Assembly: GCA_017591395.1 (NCBI GenBank)
Contig: WEDG01006415.1
Coordinates: 1 to 64,000, forward strand
Source: Schistocephalus solidus
Lineage: Eukaryota > Platyhelminthes > Cestoda > Diphyllobothriidea > Diphyllobothriidae
Direction: 5' to 3'
DNA length: 64,000 bases
The notes below the pieces were generated by a model. That model worked only from the letters and a program-made list of their open reading frames with translations. It made no database searches and had not been told where the DNA came from. Position 1 is the first letter of the stretch; the number at the start of each line of letters is the position of its first letter. This document shows, in pieces, positions 1 to 10,370 of the stretch. A program made the translations under genes and the position numbers.

Positions 1-13
1 CTCGCTGGTATTC

Positions 14-480
14 ACGGTTATGATTGGCTGAATGAAGGCAGAATAAAACCCGAAACAGATTGCATCCATCTACCCAAATTTTTGGACTTCTTTGCTTTCT
101 GCAATTTTAACTTGGCAGACTTCGTCCTATAATTGGTATCAAGTTCGTGACGCCTAACACACATAAGGAGCTTGTTTACTTCGGGAAGGCAATTGATCGG
201 TGTGCGCCGATTCCCGTCTAAATAAATACACGATCTGCGGCTACAGAAAATGACAGGTGGCGAGACACTGATGAAATTTGTTTCGATGAAGAGATTATGA
301 CCCATTGCTGGATCCAGTTTGTGGACGGTTGGCGTCGTAATCGAGCGCATGTTTGTGTTTCCAGTCCCAGCTGGTAGTCAGGAGTATGATAGGCTGAATG
401 AAGGCAAAATAAACCCGAAACAGACTGTGTCCATCTACCCATATTTTATGATTTCTCCCAACTCTGCTATTATAACTTGG
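14..480 (+). repeat. Direct duplication, 366-bp offset
   Basis: The stretch at about 20-115 recurs at about 386-480 with clear but imperfect identity (for example 'ggctgaatgaaggc' followed by a shared 'ccatctaccca'). The similarity continues through 'aacttggc.gactt' up to the first tRNA-like tail near 490. This is an old partial tandem duplication next to the SINE array. No coding potential is visible in it. Confidence 0.6.
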
Positions 481-1917
481 CCGACTTTGAATCCTAGGTG
501 TTCAACACTTGGTATTGCGTATGAATGGCTGATGACTGCTAATAAGCTATAAATGGCCATTCCGTACTCCGTTGTCCTTTTCGGTTCCAACGTAGCATAA
601 TATGCTACACATCGCTATGCAAACACAGCGGGGGCTAAAGTCTGAGCTCCAGGGCATAGTGGAACATACATGTTCCTTAAGCAGATCGGTGAGCCAAACA
701 CTTTCATCATATTCCCGATCGCAATCGAAAAAACAGTGAGACCGTGACTCAATTTTAGAGCTTGCGACTCAATTAAAAAGGATGCAGGTTCGAAGCCTAG
801 CTTTTCAACACTTGGGATTGGGTTTGAATGGCTGATGCCAGCTTATATGCCAGAAATGACCATTCTGGTCTGTCTTGTCTTTGTCGGTTCCATCTAAGCA
901 ACATATGCTACACGTCGCTATGCGATCGCCTCCGAGGGTTCTAGTCTGAGCTCCAGGATACAGCGGAACATTCATATTCCTTAAGCAGATAGTTGAGCCA
1001 CACACTATAATCAAATTCCCGATCGCAACTGACAAAACAAAGAGCCCGGGGCTCAATGGTAGAGTGTTTGTCTCAATTGCAATGGTCGCCGTTTCCAAAA
1101 CCAGGTGTCCAACACATAGGATTGGGTTTGACTTGTTGGTGAAGGTTAATAAGTCAGAAATGGCCTTTCCCGTATCCCTTGACTAATTTGGTTCCACTTA
1201 ACAACATATGCTACATTTCGCTATGAGACCGAATTCGGGGACCTAATCTGAGCTCCATGGCACAACGGAACCTACATATTCCATAAACAGATCGGTGAGC
1301 CGCACACTATCATAGTATTCCCGATCGCAACTCATCAAACAATGAGTCCGTGGCTCAATGATAGAGCGTCCGACTCCATTACCAAAGAACGTGGGGTCGA
1401 AAACCAGGTGGTTAACACTTGGTATGGGTTTGAATGGCTGATGACGGCTTATAAGCCAGAAATGGCCTTTCCGGTCTCCTTTGTCTCTGTGGGTTGCATC
1501 TTCACAATATTTCCTACACGTCGCTTTACGACCGACATCGGGGCTCTAGTCTGAGCTCCAGGGCACAACGGAACATACATATTCCTTAAGCAGATCGGTG
1601 AGCAACAAACTATCATCATATACCCGATCGCAACCGACAAAGCAACGAAAACGTAGCTCAATGGTAGAGCGTTCGACTCAATTACCAAAGGTCGCGGGTT
1701 CAAATCCCAGGTGTGCCACACTTGGGATTGGGTATGACTGGCTGATGACGGCTAATAAGCCAGAAATGGCCATTCCGGTCTCCCTCGTCTTTTTCAGTTC
1801 CACTATAACAACATATGCTACATGTCGCTATGCGACCGCCTGCGAGGGCTCTATTCTGAGCTCCAGGGCACAACGGAACATACATGTTCCTTAAGCAGAT
1901 CGGTAAACCACACACCT
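481..1917 (+). repeat. Tandem array of a ~303-bp tRNA-derived SINE unit (five copies)
   Basis: The motif 'gagctcc' in the same long context recurs at 644, 948, 1250, 1553 and 1858, giving spacings of 304, 302, 303 and 305 bp. Each unit runs from a tRNA-like head (about 741, 1045, 1345 and 1650) through a body with 'ggctgatgacggctaataagcc' type sequence to a tail with 'aacggaacatacat' and 'gcagatcggtgagcc'. The next head follows directly. The first copy is 5'-truncated and starts near its B-box. Uniform spacing shows real head-to-tail amplification rather than independent insertions. Short ORFs of 60-98 codons on both strands are read-through of the repeat and are not genes. A further 1.2 copies lie at 29.2-29.6 kb. 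Confidence 0.85.
1654..1707 (+). promoter_or_regulatory. Internal Pol III promoter (A and B boxes) of the best-kept SINE unit
   Basis: The A-box-like 'TAGCTCAATGGTAGAGC' is at 1654-1670 and the B-box 'GGTTCAAATCC' at 1697-1707. The spacing is that of a tRNA gene. Equivalent but more mutated boxes occur in the neighbouring units. The match to Pol III type 2 promoters is seen in sequence; activity is not known. Confidence 0.7.
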
Positions 1918-3420
1918 GGGGCAGTTTTATTAATAGTTCGCAGTTATGCCACTCTGACTGATGGATTTTTGTCAAATATTCATATTAATCTCGGTCTTTG
2001 CCTATAGTCCCTAGAATATAGTAAGCTGCTCAAAGTTAGATAATAATTTATAAATACATTTTAGAGCTGTAAGTACTGCAAAGGAAACGTGACGAGATCG
2101 TCAAAGGTTAATTAGTCTGCTCCCTTGGCAAATTCTTACAACAGAGATAAGAATTGCTAAAGTGACCATGACCTGCTTCTTTGTTGTCAGGAGCCTGTGA
2201 AAGTTCTACTGTCGATTCCGAAGAAGTTCAACGTGTACTCCCTAGGTGGGTAGTGCACGGACGGTGACTTATGCAGCATCTGCCACACACAAACACTCTC
2301 TCTTCCCTCACCCACCTGTACCGGTCTCAAGATCAGAGGCAGGAGCCTGCACCTATGCATTCCATCACGTCCCCACGTGAGGCATTTGTTATGGGAGCGC
2401 CACTCTAAAAACGCCTGCTGTGGCCTGATCTAGCTCCCTCCTGCTGGTTCAGCACATCTAGCAGACGGCCCGTTAGGGGGGTACTCAATTGCCGGTAATG
2501 CCCCAACCACAGGTGCGGGTGCCCTAGACTACGTTTTTCATCCAGCCTTATGGAATAAAGAACTCTCTCTCTCTCCCTCTCGCTCTCTGGAACTACGGCA
2601 AAAGTCTTATTGGCCTAGATTCTAACTGGCTATGAATACATGAGATCAGTATTCACTCATCTACTGCGATTGTAGGACAAAATACGCACAAGCCGTTTTG
2701 CAGCGTGTGTATTGCTTCACACTTTCAGGCCACATCGATAGACTTCATCTCCGCATACGTTTCGGAATCTGTTCGGCGCATATATCAGACGAATTAGCCA
2801 TGCCTGCTTAAGCTTCAAGCAGGCACACATAGGCGGCGAGTTGAACATCATATGCTATAGCAACAGGGTTAACGGGTGCATTTGAAAATGCATCGATTCC
2901 AACTGCTGGCACGCTCAAACTAGTAGCCTTATTTTTATTCTCGAATGGCAACCACCAAACACTCCAAGTTTTTTTATTCAATAATTTTATTCAAATCAAA
3001 CTATGGCGCATATTAGTTGACAATCAAGACACACACACTGGCTAACACGTATATCTGTTTTTCATCAAACTCTGCTAACGCTCGGAGCTGCATTTTTCTC
3101 ATTAAAAAACCGAAAAAATTTCTAGCAATGCTGAAACCACGACAGCAACTTAACTTACTATTTTATCAACTATACGATGACATTCTAAAGCACACGGATT
3201 TCCCTACGCTGCAGCTTTTTCAGTTAGTTTTTAATTTTCAGCTATTATTCAGGGGTTGCGCGAAACTGTTTTGTTTCCTCGGCTCTATAAAATAAGGTTG
3301 GGTCAAATATACATATTCTCTGACCGAGATTCAGAAGTGGACGCTAGTTTTACAAAATAAACACATTTAAAGTAACTGAAACCAATTGGTGAGCACCTAA
3401 TTACCATAGGTAATATTCCC
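1918..3420. other. Gene-free stretch with a CT-rich microsatellite
   Basis: No ORF with plausible coding character. A (CT)n-rich tract lies at 2562-2588 just after 'aataaag'. The 2.2-2.6 kb part is less AT-rich and looks like an old interspersed repeat: parts resemble the 'gcagcctgcacatatgcat' stretch near 40.9 kb. The rest is AT-rich single-copy or very old repeat. Confidence 0.5.
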
Positions 3421-3423
3421 GAT

Positions 3424-3705
3424 CAAAACTGGCAAGACAACTAGCTCGTGGCGCAGTGGGTAGAGCGTTGGGCTTTTAACCAATGGGTCGCGAGTTTGAG
3501 CCTCGAGTATCACAACACCTTGGGTTTGGTAGGCTGCCTGATGATGGTTAATAAGCTAGAAATGGCCATTCCAGTTTCCCTTGTACTTGTCAGTCATGTT
3601 ATTCTGCCTATATCATTAGACGCTGTGCAGCTGCAGGCGGGGCTCGAGAATGAGTCCCAAGGCACAACGGGACGAGTGAGTCCTGTAACCGATCGATGAG
3701 CGCCT
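3424..3705 (+). repeat. tRNA-derived SINE, second family, full-length copy
   Basis: The head at about 3440-3510 is tRNA-like: 'gtggcgcagtgggtagagcg' (A-box), an anticodon-loop-like 'gcttttaa' between 'gttgg' and 'ccaat', then 'cgagtttgagcctcg' (B-box). The body carries 'aaatggccattcc' and 'cccttgtacttgtc'. The tail carries 'gctgcaggcggggctcgaga' and 'cacaacgggacgagtgagtc' and ends at 'cgatcgatgagcgcc'. The same head-body-tail order, on either strand, is found near 10.1, 12.9, 27.8, 43.6, 52.8 and 59 kb. The TTT in the loop suggests a tRNA-Lys origin (inference). Confidence 0.8.
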
Positions 3706-5095
3706 TCTCACCATACTTAGCAAACATGCGCTTCTCTTGACGTAGTTGTGTCTCAAAATGCTTTTCTGAAGAGACAATAATATTGGGCTTGATATCAAAA
3801 TCCTCCTTAACTCCTCGACCGCAATATTTACACACATTACCTAGGTCATATATTAAGCAACATTGTTTTAAGTACCAAATTGTTAAAAATTTCCTTCTTT
3901 GGCTGCTTAAATTCAACTCTCCATGCAAACAGTTGGTCAATTTTTTTCAACCCATACACGAGGGAGCGTAAGCAGTAGCCACTGCGGTCAAAATACAACG
4001 TCAATTTTCTCTCCTCCGATAATGTTTTACGCCCGAAGGCAACTCTCATGCCATTTTGCATATTCAACCGGAAAGCAGACCCGTGGGATCTTAGTAACAC
4101 GGCGCAGGAAATTCTTCGTCCTTTTTTTATGCAATTGGTGAAATGACAGTACTTGCTTTGAGTTTCAGAAATCCTCCCTTATTGTGGCTTTATCAGTCTC
4201 ACAAATTTATCCAGGTCTGTCCTGATTTTACTCAAAACAAAATGCACTTCCTCTTCGCCTAAACACAGTTGAATCATGCTGCCTAAAGGTAACAGTGGTA
4301 GAGGAATACCATAAAATATGTCTTTAGGCGGTTCAGAAGCATTTAAGAGTTTGTATTGCAAAATTAGCGCTGCTTAATGTGGACGCTTTGAATATTGATG
4401 AAGCCAAGGATAAAAGAATTTGACAGTTGTGATTCATGGTTTCTGCACAGATAGTCTCATAATTTCAGAGAACGGTGTAGATCTGTGATATTACGGGTTA
4501 TAGTATATTGCATCTTTAATCGAGAAGGGATACTAACAAAGACAAAAGACGCGGAAATAGTTGTTTATGGGATATGTGTGTCCTTAGCCGGTTATACCGG
4601 AAGCAAAGGTGTTGTTGCCTGAGTCTTAAACCTCAAGATTTTTAATTCTAAAGCTCCCTTATTCGCACTACCAACTTGAGTCCTTTCAGTTACTGTAGGA
4701 AATACTTAAAGTCACATGGCGTACACTGGTCCAACCTGACTAAGGCTGAAGCGTAAGGCGCCGCCTGACTGGAACGTCGCTGGTTGGATATGGAATAAAA
4801 ACAAACCTGTTAAAACGATCCTTCCTCTATCACATATCATGACCGAGAACATTTGCCGAATACTCCTTTACAGATAATGGGCGACTGACAAGGGAGACCG
4901 GCATGACCATTTGTGACCAAAGCCTAGGTTCAATTCCGCGTTATTTGGTCATCAAGTGTTACTAAGTCAAAACGGTCTAACCATTGAATCACAGACCCGC
5001 TTCCTGTCGGTTGTAATAGGGAATATGAACTAGAGGGAAAGTGTATCCACCAATCGGGTTATGGGTAGTCACACAACGACTAGTAGTACAAGCAG
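3706..5095. other. Gene-free AT-rich stretch
   Basis: Only short chance ORFs up to 110 codons on both strands, without domain similarity that I recognise and without convincing splice borders. No repeat structure that I can delimit. Confidence 0.5.
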
Positions 5096-5097
5096 AT

Positions 5098-5345
5098 GAG
5101 CGGTCGCCAATAAAACGAGGAAAACTGGAGCGGCCATTTCTGGCTCCTTTGTCGTCGTCAGGCAGCATTAGCTAACTCCATTTTGGTTTACCATCCGAAT
5201 TTCTTTGCCTTCGTCGTTAGCCGCATATCTGCATAGACTAATAGTGCTTGGGCAAATGTCTGCGGGGGTCTAGGTTGGGCTCCAAGGCCCAATGGAATGA
5301 GCATCTCCAGTAGCCTACTCGGTAAGCGTTCTTCTACCATAATAC
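5098..5345 (-). repeat. Decayed SINE relic (minus orientation)
   Basis: 'actggagcggccatttctggctcctttgtc' type body sequence and 'ctccaaggcccaatgg' tail sequence are in the order and orientation of the SINE body and tail, but the tRNA-like head is lost and the middle is rearranged (part of the body appears inverted). It is an old copy. Confidence 0.45.
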
Positions 5346-6240
5346 TCCTTTAATTTAATAGACTTGTCGTGGTAGAGAAAATATTACAATGAAGAAACTT
5401 ATCCGTTGCAGCATACATGCAAAATTATTTTTCATATTCCTTTTCATCCAATAGAACTGGTCGATCAGACTTGCAGCTGAGATCGCGTAACCGACGGAGA
5501 ATGTGAGCTCACTCAGAGCGCACAGTTACTTCCTGGCCGGGCATCCTATCGGCAGTTGCACCGTACTAAAATTTACTAGATAACACGAAGGAGTCGAAAA
5601 TTTGCAAGTTACATTAATGATTTAAAATTCCGCAAATGAATAGTAAACTGGAGTACCATAGCAGAAGAGTAAAATCTCTGATGGATCGTCGTCTGAAAAA
5701 TAACAGAACAAAGGTAGCCTCAAAATGCAAAATTAAATGTATTTCAATTTCGAAAATTTATAATCTTCTCAAAAGCCTAGTTTTTAAACTTCCCAACTGT
5801 TTCGCAGAACTAGTGTACTGTTTTATGTAGAAAAATTAAGTATCTCATAATTTTGTGCATTATTGTGTTTTTCGACAAAATTCCGAAACTTCATCGGGCA
5901 GGTTTTTTTCTAAACTAACGATTTCCTCCTTGCTCAGGCGGCTCAAGCAGTCTTACTAGCAAACCTCAAACAGAGTGCAGAAGATAAAGATGGCGTCCGA
6001 ACCACTGTATGTTGTGAAAAAGTCTATTTTGACCAAGAAAACCTCCTATAGTTGTCCGGTAAACAGTTGGCCTGCCTCCATGCTTCTGACAATCACTTGA
6101 AGTATCCGCTGAATGCCTTTCTAAAATTTATTGCTTTCCATTGCGCCCTCCTTCCATTTTATTCGGACTTCCCTCGGACTCGTGTCAGCAACTCCGACCA
6201 AAATACACACCTAATGTGGCCATTTCAACCTCTCCAAAGC
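5346..6240. other. Gene-free AT-rich stretch
   Basis: A 64-codon basic ORF at 5636-5830 has no recognisable similarity and its composition follows the AT-rich background. No other structure seen. Confidence 0.45.
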
Positions 6241-6700
6241 CCGAGGTAGCCTTTTTACCACGCGCGTGCGAAAATCGACCGGTCCGATCAGGCTCGGGGA
6301 AGTCGCGGGGCTTTTGATTGGCTGCCCTGGCGCGACTGGTTGTGCGCATAGCTGTCCGGGCGCAAGCATACAGCCCTCGTCTGTGCGGGCAGGGGCGGGG
6401 TGCATGCGCGGCAAAAAAACTTGAAGCGGTCACCGGGCGCTCATTTATGTCTGGTCTGCTGAGGGAGCAGACGGCGTTAACTGGTCGCTGTTTTTTGCCG
6501 CTGAGTGAAGGAGGAAAGAAACTTTTTCAGTTCGTCTTCAAGTATCTAAGGCAAGACAGGCGTGCGCCTTTACAATTCCTATTGGTTACACCCAGACTGG
6601 AGGTTCTCATAGCAACGCGCACATTCTGCCATCAGCCAAAGAAGTCGAAAGTAGTTGCTCGCAGACAGGAATGCGTATAGTTGCTGAGGTAAAATGATCT
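6241..6700. promoter_or_regulatory. CpG-rich segment with CCAAT and GC boxes
   Basis: This segment is much more GC- and CpG-rich than its AT-rich flanks. It contains an inverted CCAAT box (ATTGG, 6317-6321) and a GC box (GGGGCGGGG, 6392-6400). It could be a promoter of a gene whose exons I do not recognise, or a GC-rich repeat. The 120-codon ORF across it (6318-6680) has no known domain and is probably a by-product of base composition. Confidence 0.3.
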
Positions 6701-7092
6701 GCTTAGTGCGGCAGCAAGCGTCTGTCAAGGCCGTTTATAATTTCAGTACAGGCTGTGACCTCACAACTGCTACAAACAGACCAATCCATGGTTCCACCAA
6801 TCGGCCGGGAAAGTAGACAAATCCTTGCATGGGGCTTTTCACGGGGCAAGCCTACTTTGAAGGTGTTTCGAAAGTTTCTTGTTCAGTAGATATGCCATCT
6901 CATGCCATGTTACTCGAAATTCGGAAATGTGTTTTCGATTCAAAAAAGCTTACTTAAGTAAGGTTGTGGGATTGCTTATCTACAGCATAATCCCAAGATA
7001 TTTCCATCACGACATGATGCCGGCTTTTGAACGTGTTTCCTTCCGTTCGCCTACAAAAGTCACACTGGTAAAATTTACTACTTACAGTACGC

Positions 7093-7133
7093 GCCCTATC
7101 TCATGAAACCTCATGGATTGCATGAGATAGGGC
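7093..7133. repeat. Perfect 13-bp hairpin
   Basis: 'gccctatctcatg' (7093-7105) and 'catgagatagggc' (7121-7133) are perfect reverse complements around a 15-nt loop. The stem sequence is the terminal motif of the repeat family that fills 7.1-8.9 kb, so the hairpin marks its outer end or the joint of two ends. Confidence 0.75.
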
Positions 7134-8930
7134 CCGTTATGGAAGTCAGCCCACGCTGCGTCCTTAAAATTTTTACAGGAGTAAATAAGCGACCGTTCTT
7201 AAAATGAAAGCATATTGTGGTTTAAAAAGTTAAATATTACGAAAAGTGGCAACTTCCGAAAACGTGAAAAATTGGGTTATTTAATTAACCTGAAGTTTTT
7301 CATGTACCGAATTCTTGTCCATGTAAACAAACAAGTAAATAAATCACCACAAGTAGAATCACTTTTGAAAATAGTCCTTTAGTGTATATTCCATGGCAGT
7401 AGTCTTCCAGATTAAGGGGACTGGAAGGTATGGCCGTTACCATACAGCCTAAATTTCAAGTATATATTCTAACACGGTTTACAAGAATTGGCGGTTTCTT
7501 CCTCCGTTTAATATGTGTTTACCTAAGGCAAACTGAATTTCACTTGATTTCGATGGCAGGGCCGTCACAGGAATAAAATATTTAATAAGCCAGTATGCTG
7601 ATAGGCCGGTCAGTGACTACTTATTTAAATAGAATTTTTAGGTGAACTCGTAAACGTACCGTTTTATGCATACTAAGAGGAATTTCCTTTATTAAATTTC
7701 TTCACAAGTATTTCAGGTGTTGGATTGCAATGAGTTTCACATCATCCTTGAAATAGTGGTAAATATTTTGCATTTTCCTGTGTTTTCTGTGTATTGCCCA
7801 TAAATGTAGATTTTGTTGTATGTGCTTATCAAAACCTTCAAAATAAGATATTTCTTAAAGGCATTTACCGAAAGAGCGACTTCTTAGACAGACGTTTGAT
7901 TGCAGATGACCGTTCGGGCCGTATTTTTAGACTCACCCAAACATGAAAACTCGTTGCCGAGACGAATAAACGCCCACAATATAATTCGGCAATTAAAATG
8001 CCTAAGCTCAATTTTAAAACGTCTTATAGTAAGTTACATGATTAACAAAACACTTTAATTAGATATTTCGTTGTCGAATGTCTGCGTACTCAGCCGTTTT
8101 CCAAGATCAAGTCAAGGAAAAAATGGGGACGTTCAACCGGTTTTCCAACTTCGCTGGAACTTAGGTATACAATGTCTGCTAAAATGAAAGAACTCACTTA
8201 ATTCTTTCTATTGAAGCATTTTTTAGATATACGTGCTTACGTTTCGGCCCAGTTCTAAGATTTCAAATTCTCAACCGAATGGCCGAATATATACTAAGAT
8301 TTTGCGAAGAAATGCCAATCTTCTGCTCTTTCCGTTTCCATTTTTCTTATTGATTAATAGTGAACTGCAGATAGATATTGTCTGGACATCTTTCGCGTAC
8401 GGCACGACAGATAAAAATGACGTCAAGTGGCGGCTTTTAGTACGGATGCTTCTTTTCGGTCCCAATTATCGGTGTGGTAAAACAAATACGCTCACACAAG
8501 TTTACTACTGAGTTGTTTGCCATAAGATGTCACAAATTTGCAAAACTGAATTTTTAAAACTAAATCCATCCATGGTTTCCCGAAAACAACGTGATTTTTT
8601 TCGTGAACGCAAGGTCAAATTTTCCATTCTCTGAAGGGATATATTTAAAAGTTTTCCCGATTAGGTTAATATTCTTTGATAGTACAACGCAAACAAAAAA
8701 AGAGGGTTTGGTCCAGAAGGTGCAAATACGTAGGAAAACACCTGGAAATCAAGAAACGTCGGATTTGGCCCCATTTTACCCAATTTTGCCGTCAACAAAC
8801 AGATCTGAAATGAACTCTTACTAAACAGCATTTTGCGCCTTAAATCAGTAAAAAAACACAATTAGCAACTTCAAATGTGTGCCGTACTATCATCTTAAAT
8901 TTCGAGGACGACATTTCATGAGTTAGGATG
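7094..8930 (-). mobile_element. Non-autonomous element with inverted ends, copy 1
   Basis: Read on the minus strand this region aligns over most of its length with 16,640-17,990 on the plus strand. Shared landmarks in the same order are a 'ctcatg.aatgtcg' start, a 'gggccaaat' stretch, 'agaagattgg/agc', 'ttgagaatttg', 'cgtaagcac', 'acattcg.caacgaaatatct' and 'ttgaaggttttgataa'. The ends are inverted: 'ctaactcatgaaatgtcg' at the right end (minus strand) and 'ccctatctcatgaaa' at the left. No transposase is visible, only chance ORFs. The length of about 1.84 kb exceeds copy 2 (1.35 kb), so one or both carry indels. I read it as a MITE-like or internally decayed DNA transposon; the class is not determined. 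Confidence 0.5.
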
Positions 8931-10075
8931 AATGTTTCGCATTATTTTTGCTGTCCTCTTCAAGTCAAAGATATTTACAGAAAACATGCAAAAAATCTTT
9001 CCTGCACTTAATTGGTAGTAAATTATGCCTTCCTAAAATTTGATATATTAAAGAGGCAGCTTTTGGTTTCAAATACTTTCAACTCTCTAATAATTTTGAA
9101 TTCGATGTGTCTTTAAATTTGCATTCAGATTCCAAACTGGATATTGTATACATTCTGTCTAGGAAAAATCACACATTTTCCTACGATATGAGGAAGATGT
9201 CATATAGTTCCCATAACATTGTTCAACGGATGTGAACTCTGTTGTACGGTTTATAAGCGGCATTAATAAATCGGCTTCGCTTTCTGGAAAATAATCGAAA
9301 CCTGCCTGTTAGAAAATGTTGATATTTTAGATTGCCACCGGAATATTGTAAGGAATTTGCTGGCATCGAATATCCGAGGCACATTTTCTGACACGTTGGT
9401 GTGTTTAAAATCTGATACATCACTCGTTTATTTTTCCAGATCTGAACTGTCATTTTCGCTTATTATTAAAAAGATCCAGGAATAGTTGCTTTCAAAACTA
9501 CCCTAAAGCTCTTGGATTTTCACTTCTGGGGTTTTCTTTATAGCAGGACGCAAAGCCATAGCTTACGACCAGAAACCACACACATAAAGGACTCTAGTGA
9601 ATGGAAATAGAGAATGATGCAAAATACGTTTACATCGACTTCTGATCATTGATATAATAGAAGTGAATTTTATTAACGCATCCATGGTGCCGGTCAGAAT
9701 TTCGGCATTCGTCCATGGAGGACTTGCTAACTATTTTAGACAATAGAAAACTTCACCCTTTTATGCGTTTCAAATGCAAATGAGCTCTTAATTCTCAAGA
9801 TTTCTTTAAAAATGCATGCCACATTTTGCGCGGTTTCGAGCATCTTCCTTGAAACACTGATCATTTATGTTCTTCTTGTAGTTTTCTGATGCTCATTTGA
9901 AATTTTCACACAGTCATTATCTTAAAGAGCGCGTGCATATGCCTGCCGATCGAAAACTGTGGACATATATTTTCCAAGAGGACATCCGACCAAATAATTG
10001 ATTATTTTGTTCTCAACGAGTTTCCGACTTATGCTTAGCCTTTAATCGGTTTTTGACGCTCATTATCTCATATGG
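8931..10075. other. Gene-free AT-rich stretch
   Basis: Only short ORFs (the longest is 76 codons on the minus strand near 9.3 kb). No recognisable repeat boundary. It may hold older copies of the AT-rich family found on its left. Confidence 0.45.
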
Positions 10076-10077
10076 TA

Positions 10078-10365
10078 CTAGCCGTTGTGCGGCTGCTGGC
10101 GGGGTTGAAGAGTGAGTCTCAAGGCAGAACGGGGCGAGTCAGTTCAGTTAACGATCGGTGAACCTATCTCAATGAATATAAATACGCCCGAGCTAAACCG
10201 GCAAGACAACGAGCGCGTGCCTCAATGGTTACAGCGTTGGACTTCTGATCAACAGGTCACGGGTTAGAACATCGGGTGGTGCACCACCTGGGGTTGGGCA
10301 TGACTGGTTGATGACGGCTAATAACACAGAAATGGTCATTTCAGTCTCCTTTGTCTTTGTTGACA
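10078..10365 (+). repeat. Two SINE pieces, tail then head, same orientation
   Basis: The tail part (about 10,078-10,165: 'tgcggctgctggcggggt', 'gcagaacggggcgagt') precedes a new head (about 10,208-10,275: 'gtgcctcaatggttacagcg', then 'cacgggttagaacatcg') and its body ('ggtggtgcaccacctgg', 'gatgacggctaata'). This is the head-to-tail order expected if a dimer or tandem copy lost the first head and the second tail. The B-box is damaged. Confidence 0.65.
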
Positions 10366-10370
10366 ATGTT

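Noticed and set aside
481..1917. CRISPR-like array because of regular spacing
   Set aside because: The 303-bp unit is repeated as a whole, without short repeats separated by unique spacers, and the DNA is eukaryotic.
3440..3510. A functional tRNA-Lys gene
   Set aside because: The loop has an extra base, the acceptor stem does not close and the sequence continues into the SINE body found at many loci.
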